A DNA stretch of 64,000 nucleotides from an uncultured Bryobacteraceae bacterium. Its GTDB lineage: Bacteria > Acidobacteriota > Terriglobia > Bryobacterales > Bryobacteraceae. The notes below the pieces were generated by a model. The model was not told the origin of the DNA. It did no database searches and saw only the letters and a list, made by a program, of their open reading frames with translations. A program made the translations under genes and the position numbers. The stretch is from contig CALJAM010000030.1 of assembly GCA_938027685.1 (NCBI GenBank), forward strand, positions 49,335 through 113,334, read 5' to 3'. This document shows, piece by piece, positions 1-8,619 of the stretch (position 1 is its first letter; each line of letters begins with the position of its first letter).

Positions 1-617
1 AGGGCGTGCGTCCTCGTCACCAAGGCCGTCTCCAGCAGCCGCTCCGCCTCCTGCTGGTTGGGCGTCACCACGGTGGGTCCGGCGGCGATTCCCGCACGCA
101 ACGGAGGTCCGTCCGTATCGAGCAGTGTCTTGACGCCACGCTCGTGAGCCATGCGGATCAGCGACGCGTAGAACGAATCCGGCACCCCGGGCGGTAGGCT
201 CCCGCACAGCATCAGCCACTCCGCGCTGTCCAGCCGCCGCAGCACGGCTGCCTCGATACGCGCCACTTCTTCGGGGCGCAGCTCCGGACCTAACTCGTTG
301 AGCTTGATGGTCAGTCCCTGCCGGTCGCTGATCGCGAGGTTGGTCCGAATCTCACTCGCGATCGGCACCAGTTCGAAAGGGAAGCCGCATTTCTGGAGGT
401 AGCGCTCGAACCGGCGTCCGGCATCACCCCCTGCAGTGGCCAGAGCGAAAGTGGCCGCTCCGAAGGAGTGCAGGACGCGCGAGGCGTTGATGCCGCGCCC
501 CCCCGCGGACTCGGTGTTCTCGAGGATGTAAGTGCGGTCCTCGAAAACCAACCGATCGGTGGTGATCGTCCGGTCGATCGCCGGATTGATGGTCAGCGTG
601 ACAATCAAAACGATCAT
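1..617 (-). CDS. PfkB-family sugar kinase (1-phosphofructokinase/tagatose-6-phosphate kinase type), 3' end beyond window
   Basis: The reading frame runs leftward off the window edge, so only the first ~205 residues are visible. The N-terminus carries the family opening IVTLTINPAIDRTI, followed by the Gly-rich substrate/nucleotide region SAGGRGINASRVLHSFGA and the DSAEWLMLCGSLPPGVPDSFY segment typical of FruK/LacC-type PfkB kinases, which phosphorylate a sugar phosphate with ATP. The C-terminal GAGD catalytic motif lies outside. Start choice: ATG at 617 overlaps a TAGAAT -10-like hexamer (616-621 on the complement). An in-frame TTG at 608 would give exactly the usual family N-terminus, so the true start may be 608. 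Family assignment is firm; the exact substrate is not determinable. Confidence 0.88.
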   Translation of the reverse strand, partial: MIVLIVTLTINPAIDRTITTDRLVFEDRTYILENTESAGGRGINASRVLHSFGAATFALATAGGDAGRRFERYLQKCGFPFELVPIASEIRTNLAISDRQGLTIKLNELGPELRPEEVARIEAAVLRRLDSAEWLMLCGSLPPGVPDSFYASLIRMAHERGVKTLLDTDGPPLRAGIAAGPTVVTPNQQEAERLLETALVTRTHA

Positions 618-657
618 TCTACCGCCGCAGCAGGCGCCGTGAGATTTCGCGCGATTG

Positions 658-666
658 TGGTATGCT
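658..666 (+). promoter_or_regulatory. extended -10 promoter of the sulfatase gene (near-leaderless)
   Basis: TGG followed by TATGCT; the hexamer ends 9 nt before the ATG at 676 and no Shine-Dalgarno sequence intervenes. Transcription should therefore begin within a few bases of the start codon. Confidence 0.5.
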
Positions 667-675
667 TGCCGCGGG

Positions 676-2088
676 ATGTCGGGAGCAACAAGACGTGAGT
701 TCTTCAGCGCGCTGGCGGGCGCCATGGTCGCGGCCGCTCGTCCCGCCGGCCGTCGCAACGTGCTTTTTATCGCGATCGACGACCTGAATGATTGGGTCGG
801 CTGTTTGGGCGGCCATCCGGACGTGCGGACGCCGAACCTCGACCGACTCGCTGCGCGCGGCCTCCTGTTTACCAACGCGCACTGCGCCGCGCCGCTCTGC
901 AATCCCTCGCGGGCGGCCCTCATGACGGGTTTGCGACCCTCGAGCACCGGCGTCTACGACAACCGCCAGCCGTTCCGTAAGGCCGCCCCGTCGCGGGATG
1001 CGATCACCTTGCCGCAGCATTTCATGACGCAGGGCTACCGCGTGGTAGGCGGAGGCAAGATCTACCATGGCAGCTTCCCCGATCCCGTGAGTTGGCAGGA
1101 GTATTTTCCCTCCCAACAACAGACCAAGCCGCCCGATCCCATGCCGCGGCAACGACCCCTCAACGGTATCCCCGACACGGGCCACTTCGACTGGGGGCCG
1201 CTCGACGTGCCCGACAGCGAAATGGGTGACTGGAAAGTGGCTGAGTGGGCCCGCCGCGAGCTGGGCCGCAAACACGACCGTCCCTTTTTCCTTGCGGTGG
1301 GTTTTTTCCGACCGCACCTGCCCTGGTACGTACCGCGGAAGTACTTCGAAATGTATCCCGAGGAAAAAGTGACGCTGCCGCTGGTCAAGGACGACGACCT
1401 GGACGACGTGCCGCCCATCGGTCGCAGGTTCGCGCGCCCGGAGGGTGATCACCGGAAGGTCATCCAATACGGCCAGTGGCGCAAGGCGGTGCAGGCATAC
1501 CTGGCCTCCATCAGTTTCGTCGATACTCAGGTCGGGCGCGTGCTCGAGGCTCTGGACGAGGGGCCCAATGTGCAGGATACGCTCATCGTGCTTTGGAGCG
1601 ATCACGGCTGGCACTTGGGCGAGAAGCTGCACTGGCGCAAGTTCGCGCTCTGGGAGGAAGCCACCCACAACGTGCTCATTTTCGCAGTGCCTGGCCTGAC
1701 GCGACCCGGCAGTCGCTGCTCCCGGCCTGTGAGCTTGATGGACATCTACCCCACGCTGGTCGACCTATGCGAGCTGCCGCGCCGCTCCGGGCTCGAGGGC
1801 GTGAGCCTGATGCCGTTGCTTCGGAACCCGGCCGCGGCCTGGGACCGACCGGCGGTGACCACCTATCTGAGGGGCAACCACTCGGTGCGGAGCGAACGCT
1901 GGCGCTACATCCGCTATCGTGACGGGACCGAGGAACTTTACGACCACCTGAACGACGAGCTCGAGTGGCATAACCTGGCGGACAAGTCGGAGTATCACAC
2001 CATCAAGCAGGAATTGGCGCGCTGGCTGCCGGCCGCCGACGCAGCGGACGGCCCCCGGGAAGAGGGCGTCTCCGAGGCCGAGGACTGA
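676..2088 (+). CDS. exported sulfatase (iduronate-2-sulfatase-like, Cys-type)
   Basis: A 470-residue type I sulfatase that should hydrolyse sulfate esters, probably on polysaccharides, outside the cytoplasm. The N-terminus has a Tat-like signal (TRREFF then a hydrophobic Ala-rich run). Metal-binding Asp35-Asp36 lie in IAIDDLNDW. The formylglycine precursor is Cys75 in the C-N-P-S-R signature, so activation needs a formylglycine-generating enzyme or equivalent, not seen here. Later motifs include GGGKIYH and WSDHGWHLGEK, typical of iduronate-2-sulfatase-like members. ATG 676 is preferred over an upstream TTG at 655 because the signal peptide starts there and a -10 element ends 9 nt upstream. 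The natural substrate is unknown. Confidence 0.93.
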   Translation: MSGATRREFFSALAGAMVAAARPAGRRNVLFIAIDDLNDWVGCLGGHPDVRTPNLDRLAARGLLFTNAHCAAPLCNPSRAALMTGLRPSSTGVYDNRQPFRKAAPSRDAITLPQHFMTQGYRVVGGGKIYHGSFPDPVSWQEYFPSQQQTKPPDPMPRQRPLNGIPDTGHFDWGPLDVPDSEMGDWKVAEWARRELGRKHDRPFFLAVGFFRPHLPWYVPRKYFEMYPEEKVTLPLVKDDDLDDVPPIGRRFARPEGDHRKVIQYGQWRKAVQAYLASISFVDTQVGRVLEALDEGPNVQDTLIVLWSDHGWHLGEKLHWRKFALWEEATHNVLIFAVPGLTRPGSRCSRPVSLMDIYPTLVDLCELPRRSGLEGVSLMPLLRNPAAAWDRPAVTTYLRGNHSVRSERWRYIRYRDGTEELYDHLNDELEWHNLADKSEYHTIKQELARWLPAADAADGPREEGVSEAED

Positions 2089-2139
2089 CTGCTCGCAGAG
2101 CGCCCCTGTCGAGTCATTTGACCCGCTAATCCCGCTAAC

Positions 2140-3130
2140 TTAAGGGCCAAGCATTGGGTCACGAAGGAGGTAAGCCGGCGGGATGAGGTTACGCGCGCAA
2201 ACTGCGGCGCTTTGTGCGCGGCCCATGGTTCCGAGTGACTCATTGCGGCGTGGTTCCATCTGCTTGCGCGGCGTGACCGGATCGAGACTTTCGTAGTGTT
2301 GCTCGAACCTCTGGCGGGCCATCCGACTGAGCCGGCCGTGGTCGGCAGGCGTAACTAGGGGGTGGCCGCCAGCTCGTTACGGCGGTGAAAGTTGCTGCGC
2401 GGCCGCGTTTTGACCTCCAGGCGCATCACCGGCTCGAAGTAGTTGCGCCACGGGCTCCAAAGCCGCTGCAGATCCTTCCAGAGGTCCTGCCATAGGCCGC
2501 CGCTCGCCTGGTGCCGGACTAACGGCTTGTGCACTTGAATCCCGTTCTCCTGCTTCACGCAGCTTGACTCTTTCCTTTTCAGCGGACGGCAGCGCTACAG
2601 GGGGATCCGGTTCGAGCGGTGGTCCGGCAGCAGGCCCTGGATCGCCGAGCTGTCATTGTCGGGATGGATCTCGCGCAGGTGGGAGGGCAGCGAGAGGCGC
2701 ATGGCCTCCAGGGTGCAGCGCGTGCTTGCTTGGGTGCGATCGCTGACCCATTCACCCTCCTCCAGTTCAAGGCGATTTCCGCGCTCGAGAGGGCCCACAA
2801 GAAGCTGCATGCGGCGGACTGGCCGCAGTGGGCGACGAAGTCCGGTGACAGCACGCCCACCTGGCGGCGATCCCACTCCTCGGTCACTTTCAACGGGGTC
2901 TGCTCCAGCAACAGCCGCCCGATCGAACCCGGGCGCTGCGGCGCCAACCGCAGCCGGCGCCGTTCCCCGGCAGGCAAACGGTCGGCCGTCTTGGCCGAGA
3001 GGGCTACCGGCTTCTCGGCGACTACCCCGGAGCACTGCCGGTAACCACGCTGCCGCAGGCGAGGCACGTGCTCGCGCAATAGGGCCGCCACCGGCTCGCC
3101 GCAGGGATAATCGAACAGCGCTCACAACTT
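2140..3130 (-). pseudogene. decayed DDE (IS481/ISNCY-like, integrase-core) transposase
   Basis: Read leftward, consecutive fragments in different frames line up in order with integrase-core transposases: FDYPCGEPVAALLREHVP, then DFVAHCGQSAACSFLWALSS (first catalytic Asp region), then LREIHPDNDSSAIQGLL (second Asp region, normally D-N-G-S-E-F), then QENGIQVHKPLVRH, then YFEPVMRLEVKTRPRSNFHR and finally RQRFEQHYESLDPV. Frame changes fall near 2720, 2580 and 2350, and an in-frame stop interrupts the C-terminal part. The expected Glu of the DDE triad is not preserved in the third block. No flanking terminal repeats were recognised. This is a dead insertion-sequence remnant, the only clear mobile-element trace in the window. 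Confidence 0.8.
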
Positions 3131-3816
3131 CACCAGAAGTGTATCGAAAAAGTTATTCGGGCATTGCCATCGAGAGTTACTAAGTGCCGGAAATGGTTGA
3201 TTTTGAAGATATTTCGGCAAGCCACGCGATCGTCTCGCCGTGCCGGTGGAATTTGCCGACAGGCTCCTATTACCATCCCCCGAATGCACCTACAGCAGCG
3301 GGGCTCCGCGCAATGAAGATACCGATTTTGGGCTGTCAAAGGACTGCGGCGCCTCGCGCTCGCGGAGGATTCGAGGGCGGACCGATACAATCAAGGCCGC
3401 CAGGCTCCGCGCCTACTCGTGATAACGGCGCTCGTGCCGCACGGCTTCGGGCGACGCACGCCTGCTCGAATGCGGCCGGCGGAATGCGAATCTCTGCGCA
3501 CCGGACTACCAAGGGACCTCAGCCGTAGCTCCTGCCGGCGGGCGGCCAGGCAATCCCGCGGAGTCGGCTTCGGCGACACGGGCCTCCAGGGAGAGGGAAG
3601 ACTGCGAGGCCCGCGGGGTGAGAGGTTTTCAGCATCTACGCCGGAGGTTTGCTTGAACGAAGGCCTCCGTAAGGATGAATCGCGTTCGCGCGAGGCATGG
3701 ATCAGGTTGCGGCGAGTCTTTGCAGCCGGGTCTCGTACGGGCCGAAGCAGACAAGGGAGGTTCTTTCCGGGCGTTGTGCTCCGCGTCATCGGGCGCCGGA
3801 ATAAGACGATCCTGGC
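3131..3816. other. gene-poor interval, nothing recognised
   Basis: About 690 bases between the transposase relic and the decarboxylase. Overlapping open frames exist on both strands, but their translations are Arg/Pro/Ala-rich, resemble no family and start without credible signals, so I read them as composition artefacts. The stretch may be further degraded insertion-sequence DNA; I see no terminal repeats or RNA structure. Confidence 0.5.
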
Positions 3817-6276
3817 TTAGATTTCCTGCGCGTGGCGCTGCGCCGAGCGGTCCAGCTCTTCGACGAGCGCTTTCGCGTAGTCGCCGCCCGGCGCCTGGCG
3901 TGCCGCGTGCAGGTAAGGATTCATGACGCAAGCCCGAAGGACGACCAGGCCCTCGCGCAGATACTCATCTTCGGCGCCCGCGTCCAGTCCGCAACGCGTG
4001 AAGAAAGCCCGGAGGCTGTCGGCGGAATATTCCGGCGCTTGAATACGCGTGTGCGAGAGGAAAAAGGCCTGGCCGTAACTGTACTCCCGCTCACCGAGCT
4101 CGGAAAGGATGGTGAAGTCCTCGTAGACCGCCTCGGTGAGACGATTCATGGCGGCCAGCGAACCGCTGTCCTTCCGTTTCACGACGAAGCAGACGATGTT
4201 GGTATCGGGCTGCTCGGCGGTCAGGGTAACAAAGCGAGTGGACCGGCGATCACCGCTGAGCGCGTCCCAGCGGTTGAGCCATTCATAGAGTTCGCGGGCA
4301 GCCAGCAGGGACTGCTTGATGATACGGCCGTGGCCGCGAGCAGTCAGCGGGATGGTTTTGACGGCGAGCCAAAGGGCCGCGGCGGCGGCGCCCGGTTTCG
4401 AACCCTCGAGAATGAACGGGCTGAAGGAGTCGATTACGACACGTCCACCCGGGCTGTCGATCTGCCGGTGTCTTGGCGGGGTGTGCAGGAGGGGATCCAC
4501 CGTGGCGGCCGTCACGTAAGGGGCGCGTTGGAGTACAAATAGCCGCACCCGGTCATTGCGGAAGGCAACGCAGCCACAAGGATAAGGCACGTATCCCATC
4601 TTGTGCGGGTCCACCGTGATGGAATCTGCTTCCGGGAAGGCGACGAAGGCGTTTCCGACTTCCGGACTGGGCCAGTTGATGGCGAATCGCCTGCCAACCC
4701 CGTCCAGACGCAAGGCGATTTCTTCGCGCACGAACTCCCGCACCCAGTGGCTGAGATCCGCAGGATTCAGGCGGAAATTTTCTAGGGGCGGCTCGGTGGG
4801 GTGGTGTTCGAAGCGTTCGGGAAAGCGCTCCAGCGCGCGCAGGTAGGCTTGGTAATCTTGCGCTTCCAGTAGCTTGCCCATGCGCGTCAGCTCACGCTCG
4901 GTGTTGCGCCGGAACCGACTCTCAGCGAGCTCGCTGCGCTCGGGGGCGGAGGCGCCATCCTGCGAGACGCGTTCCAGCAGTTCGGCGACGCGCGCTGCGA
5001 AGCGGCGGTGCCAGTCTGCAAGGTCGCCCTCGTAAGGCACGTCGAGATGCCGTCCGACCTTCAAGGCCAGCGCCACCGCGCGGTCCTTGGCTTCGATCGA
5101 GAACAGCGCACGGATGAAACCGCCCCAGGCCGCGTCCAGGTGGAGCCAGAAGGAGGCGCCGTGGTTCTTTTCGAATTCGGCGCGTAGGCGGGCAATCCGG
5201 TGCACGGGGTCCACAGCACCTTCCTCGGTCGTGCCCGCCGTTGCGACCACGCACAGCGGCACACGGCGTTGTTCGACGACTTGCAGCAGACGCCGACCGA
5301 GATCATCCACATCCATGCGGAAGGCGGAGTCGGTTTTTACTTGCACCAAGTTGGCCTGGCCCACTCCGATGACGTCGGCGGCCTTGGCGATCGAATAGTG
5401 CCGACTGCCGGCCACCAGAATGACGGGCGGGAAATCCGCGAACCAGCGTCCGACACCGCCTGCCGGCGCGTAGTCGGTCTCGTTCAGGTACGTCCAGGCC
5501 GCCCGCCAGAGCGGGTCGCCCGCCTCGACGATTTTCTGCTTGCGTAAGGCCTGGATGTAGCGGGGCAGCAGGAAGATCGCCTCGCGGGGCTTGATGAGCA
5601 GGAGCCGGTAGGAATCCACATGCCGGATGTCCGAGCGCGCGCCGTCGGGGAGCTGGACGGTGATCTCAAGCCCGTGCCGCCGTGCCACCTCCTGAACCGC
5701 GAGGGGGAAGTACCGGACCTGGCGGGCGATCCAAAGCGCTTCAATGTTCGCCGTGGTACCGCCGGAGGTGATGTGAGCCCATCCGTACTCCTTGCGACCT
5801 GCACGCTCGTAATATCGGCGGGCGTCCTCGCCGGGGGGAGGCGGTTCGGGAGGCGGCTCGTAGCCCAGCATGGCGAGTACCGCGGCTGTGGCTTCGATTT
5901 CCAGCTCGGTGGTGACGGGCGCAGCTTCAGGAGTTACGTTGTTCGGGTTGAACATCAGGCCGGTCATAAAGCCCAGGGTCGAAGCCATCGTCGTGTCGGA
6001 GAGCATGTGCCCCATGTATCGCGGGCTGTAAAAGGGGAAGTTGCGGCGGAGGGCAGCCAGCAGTTCGTCGAGGCGCTCGCGGAGGGCATCGTGCTCGGCG
6101 GCGAACTCGCGCTGGATACTGCGCGTAATCAGGATCGGATCTCCGGGGAAATAGTTCTTGCGCCAGTGAAAGTAATCGCGAAGGGCCTGAAGCAGGAGGT
6201 TCTCCATGACATCGGCGTTTTCGGCTTTGGGTCCGAGGAACCAGGCGAGGTGGCGTTGAAGGTTGGCTGCGCCCAT
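3817..6276 (-). CDS. PLP-dependent group II amino-acid decarboxylase (tyrosine/glutamate decarboxylase-like) with long insertion
   Basis: An 819-residue fold-type I PLP enzyme expected to decarboxylate an aromatic or acidic L-amino acid in the cytosol. Diagnostic blocks are FYSPRYMGHMLSDTTMAS (substrate-side loop), HITSGGTTANIEALW, LHLDAAWGGF with Asp381 (contacts the pyridine nitrogen), and SITVDPHKMGYVPYPCG with Lys559 as Schiff-base lysine. Asp381 and Lys559 are 178 residues apart; in human DOPA decarboxylase the equivalent pair is about 32 apart, so a large helical, charged insertion sits inside the cofactor domain. The C-terminus (LSHTRIQAPEYS) fits the tyrosine-decarboxylase branch. It appears to be a single gene. 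The substrate cannot be fixed from sequence. Confidence 0.88.
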   Translation of the reverse strand: MGAANLQRHLAWFLGPKAENADVMENLLLQALRDYFHWRKNYFPGDPILITRSIQREFAAEHDALRERLDELLAALRRNFPFYSPRYMGHMLSDTTMASTLGFMTGLMFNPNNVTPEAAPVTTELEIEATAAVLAMLGYEPPPEPPPPGEDARRYYERAGRKEYGWAHITSGGTTANIEALWIARQVRYFPLAVQEVARRHGLEITVQLPDGARSDIRHVDSYRLLLIKPREAIFLLPRYIQALRKQKIVEAGDPLWRAAWTYLNETDYAPAGGVGRWFADFPPVILVAGSRHYSIAKAADVIGVGQANLVQVKTDSAFRMDVDDLGRRLLQVVEQRRVPLCVVATAGTTEEGAVDPVHRIARLRAEFEKNHGASFWLHLDAAWGGFIRALFSIEAKDRAVALALKVGRHLDVPYEGDLADWHRRFAARVAELLERVSQDGASAPERSELAESRFRRNTERELTRMGKLLEAQDYQAYLRALERFPERFEHHPTEPPLENFRLNPADLSHWVREFVREEIALRLDGVGRRFAINWPSPEVGNAFVAFPEADSITVDPHKMGYVPYPCGCVAFRNDRVRLFVLQRAPYVTAATVDPLLHTPPRHRQIDSPGGRVVIDSFSPFILEGSKPGAAAAALWLAVKTIPLTARGHGRIIKQSLLAARELYEWLNRWDALSGDRRSTRFVTLTAEQPDTNIVCFVVKRKDSGSLAAMNRLTEAVYEDFTILSELGEREYSYGQAFFLSHTRIQAPEYSADSLRAFFTRCGLDAGAEDEYLREGLVVLRACVMNPYLHAARQAPGGDYAKALVEELDRSAQRHAQEI

Positions 6277-6343
6277 TTCCGGCCTCGCTTCTAGTGTACG
6301 ACGGAGGGTGGTAGGTATAGCACCACCTGCAGGGGGTGCTATG

Positions 6344-7318
6344 CTAACCGGAGAGTCCCTCCCAGATCAGCGCGGCAAAGCGCCGGCGAGTCAGGAAGCC
6401 CATCGCCTCGTAGAGGGCTACGGCACGCCGGTTGACCGCGGTCACCGTCAGGCTGACCCTGCGCGCGCCGAGTTCGGCCAGCGAGATCAGCGAGCGCCGC
6501 AGCAATTCATAGCCGATGCCCCGTCCGCGACTCTCGGGCGTGACGCAGACTTGCGTGATGTGACCGACGTCGCCGGCGACGAGGCTGACCAGACAAATTC
6601 CGCAAAGCCGCCCGCTGGAAGGATCCAACGCCACCCAGGAAGCTTCGCGGCAGAACCTCCCACAGCCGGGGTACTGAATGATGTTGTGCAGGAAGCGGCG
6701 GGCGCCGGCCGCAGAACGATACTGCTCGTTGATCTCCCCGTCTATGTGTCCTTGGTAAGCCTCCGCGATGACCTGTGCGGCTGCCTCCTGCAGAGGGTCC
6801 TGCCAGAGTTGAAAGGCCGCTCCCGTATCGGTGCGCGGCGGCAGCAGACGCGCGGGCGCCGTGTCCGCCGCCATGAACTGCCGTTCGAAGCGCCTGAGGT
6901 GTTCGGCGCCGGGCAGCGGACGCACGAGGGCGTCCTCCAGGAGCATGAGCTGCGATTCGATGCGGCGCACCTGTCGGCTGGTGCGCAAGGCGTCCAGCAC
7001 CGCGCCCAGCAGGCGCGCTTCCCCGCCCTGTCGGCGGAAGGCCTGCATGACGTACAGGTCCCCCACCAGCCCTTTACGCTCTTCGGCAACGAAGTAGGTG
7101 TAGCCTACGGCTCGGTCGCCCTCGATCAGAGCGAACCCGGCCAGCGATGCCGTCCCCACGTAGCGGCGCACCAGATCGGCAGTGGGTAGGAAATCCCAGT
7201 CCAGATCGTCACGCCAGGCGCGTGTCTCCTCGTCGAGCAGCTCGTCCAACGCGCCGGCGCGTATGCGGGCGAGCGGCAAGAGCCGACTTCCCGCGGTGCT
7301 CGGGGATGCTTGCGCCAT
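6344..7318 (-). CDS. tandem GNAT-family N-acetyltransferase
   Basis: 324 residues with two GNAT folds. The C-terminal half has a good acetyl-CoA motif A, ITQVCVTPESRGRGIGYELL, followed by RRVSLTVTAVNRRAVALYEAMGF (motif B). The N-terminal half has a weaker copy, VGDLYVMQAFRRQGGEARLL, probably structural or a second substrate-recognition unit. Such two-domain GNATs acetylate small molecules or proteins; the target is unknown. A consensus TATAAT (7328-7333, complement) ends 9 nt before the ATG with no ribosome-binding site, so the mRNA is probably leaderless. The gene lies between the decarboxylase and an aminotransferase, all leftward, but the promoter suggests it is transcribed separately from the aminotransferase. 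Confidence 0.88.
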   Translation of the reverse strand: MAQASPSTAGSRLLPLARIRAGALDELLDEETRAWRDDLDWDFLPTADLVRRYVGTASLAGFALIEGDRAVGYTYFVAEERKGLVGDLYVMQAFRRQGGEARLLGAVLDALRTSRQVRRIESQLMLLEDALVRPLPGAEHLRRFERQFMAADTAPARLLPPRTDTGAAFQLWQDPLQEAAAQVIAEAYQGHIDGEINEQYRSAAGARRFLHNIIQYPGCGRFCREASWVALDPSSGRLCGICLVSLVAGDVGHITQVCVTPESRGRGIGYELLRRSLISLAELGARRVSLTVTAVNRRAVALYEAMGFLTRRRFAALIWEGLSG

Positions 7319-7327
7319 CCAAGGCGC

Positions 7328-7333
7328 ATTATA
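7328..7333 (-). promoter_or_regulatory. -10 element of the GNAT gene (leaderless)
   Basis: Perfect TATAAT on the complementary strand; 9 nt separate it from the ATG ending at 7318. A transcript starting 6-8 nt downstream would have at most a 2-3 nt leader. Confidence 0.55.
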
Positions 7334-7358
7334 GGCCAGGGAGAACTAGGTCGGACGC

Positions 7359-7377
7359 ACGAGCCGGTCAGGCTCGT
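7359..7377 (-). terminator. hairpin over the aminotransferase stop codon
   Basis: ACGAGCC and GGCTCGT form a perfect 7-bp stem around a 5-nt loop containing the TGA stop of the leftward aminotransferase gene. No U-tract follows, so it is at best a weak or factor-assisted terminator separating this gene from the GNAT promoter just downstream. Confidence 0.3.
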
Positions 7378-8555
7378 CCCTGCAGGAACCGGCGGATGGA
7401 CCGCGTCGCCTGGCGGATTCGGTGCTCGTTTTCCACTAGTGCGAAACGCACGTAGCCTTCGCCGAGCGGCCCGAACCCAACGCCGGGGGAAACCGCAACC
7501 AGGGCGCGTTCCAGCAGCAGCTTGGCGAACTCCAGCGAACCCATCTCCCGATACGCCTCGGGAAGGGGGGCCCAGACGAACATCGATGCGCGCGGGGGCG
7601 CGACGTCCCATCCGGCACGTCTTAGGCCCTCCACGAGTACGTCGCGCCGTTTCTGGTAGGTGGCGGCGATCCGGCGGGTCTCCTCCTCGCACTCCCGCAA
7701 CGCGATGATGGCGGCGATCTGGATGGGCTGGAAGACGCCGTAATCCAGGTAACTCTTGATGCGCGCGAGCGCTGCGATCATGCGCGCGTTGCCCAAGCAG
7801 AAGCCCACCCGCCAGCCCGCCATGTTGTAGGACTTGGACATGGAGAAGATCTCGACCGCGAGCTCCTTGGCGCCGTCCACCTGCAGGATGCTGGGCGCGC
7901 GGTAGCCGTCAAAGCAGATGTCGGCGTACGCGAAGTCGTGCACGACCATGGCCTCGTACTGGCGCGCCAGCGCGATAAGGCGTCGAAAGAAATCCAGCTC
8001 CACGCAGTGGGTTGTAGGATTGTGCGGGAACGAGACCAGGATGAGACGTGGACGCGGGCCGTGCCGGCAAACTTCCTCGAGGCGTCCGAGGAATTCTTCG
8101 GGGCTGGGCATAGGCAACAACACCGTTTGTCCTTCGGCCATGAGCACGCCGTACTGGTGAATGGGATAGCAGGGACTGGGCGTGACGACGACGTCGCCCG
8201 GACCGACGACCGCAAAGAGCAGGTGAGCCAGCGCGTCTTTGGCGCCCATGGTGACGATGGCTTCCCGTTCCGGGTCAAGCTCTACTCCGTAGTTGGCCTG
8301 GTAGCGCTTGCAGATCTCCTCGCGCAGTTTGCCTATGCCGCGGGATACCGAGTAACGATGATTGCGCGGGTTGCGGACGGCCTCGATCAACTTGTTGACC
8401 ACCGGCTTGGGGGTGGCGCCGTCGGGGTTGCCCATTCCCAGGTCCACCACGTCCAGTTGCGCCGCCCGCAGCCGCGCCTTCATCTCGTTGACCACGGCGA
8501 ACACGTAGGGCGGCAGTTTCTGGATGCGGTGAAACTCGACAATCGTCTCCTGCAT
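7368..8555 (-). CDS. alaC: class I/II aminotransferase, AlaC-like (glutamate-pyruvate aminotransferase)
   Basis: A 395-residue fold-type I PLP aminotransferase. It matches the AlaC/alanine-synthesising branch: IQKLPPYVFAVVNEMKARLR near the N-terminus, DLGMGNPDGATPKPVV, VSFPHNPTTHCVE, VVHDFAYADICFDG and the Schiff-base lysine in MSKSYNMAGWRVGF (Lys244 counted from an upstream ATG at 8564). Expected reaction: pyruvate plus glutamate to alanine plus 2-oxoglutarate. I choose ATG 8555 because the ATG at 8564 overlaps a TACAAT -10 element (8563-8568, complement) and would lie upstream of the transcript; 8555 sits 7 nt after that hexamer. An AAAGGA also precedes it. Confidence 0.9.
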   Translation of the reverse strand: MQETIVEFHRIQKLPPYVFAVVNEMKARLRAAQLDVVDLGMGNPDGATPKPVVNKLIEAVRNPRNHRYSVSRGIGKLREEICKRYQANYGVELDPEREAIVTMGAKDALAHLLFAVVGPGDVVVTPSPCYPIHQYGVLMAEGQTVLLPMPSPEEFLGRLEEVCRHGPRPRLILVSFPHNPTTHCVELDFFRRLIALARQYEAMVVHDFAYADICFDGYRAPSILQVDGAKELAVEIFSMSKSYNMAGWRVGFCLGNARMIAALARIKSYLDYGVFQPIQIAAIIALRECEEETRRIAATYQKRRDVLVEGLRRAGWDVAPPRASMFVWAPLPEAYREMGSLEFAKLLLERALVAVSPGVGFGPLGEGYVRFALVENEHRIRQATRSIRRFLQGRA

Positions 8556-8562
8556 TCCTTTC

Positions 8563-8568
8563 ATTGTA
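8563..8568 (-). promoter_or_regulatory. -10 element of the aminotransferase gene
   Basis: TACAAT on the complement, 7 nt upstream of the ATG at 8555. It overlaps the alternative ATG at 8564, which argues against that start. Confidence 0.45.
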
Positions 8569-8606
8569 ATAGGAACGTAGGCGCGGCCCCGCGGCGGGCG
8601 ACACGC

Positions 8607-8612
8607 TATGAT
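8607..8612 (+). promoter_or_regulatory. -10 element of the DUF362 gene (leaderless)
   Basis: TATGAT ending 7 nt before ATG 8620, so the predicted transcription start coincides with the start codon. Only ttaggtt lies between, with no usable ribosome-binding site. Confidence 0.5.
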
Positions 8613-8619
8613 TTAGGTT

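Noticed and set aside
3391..3820. Overlapping open frames on both strands in the gene-poor interval
   Set aside because: Arg/Pro-rich translations, no ribosome-binding site, no recognisable motif; both strands open equally, the mark of GC-rich noncoding DNA.
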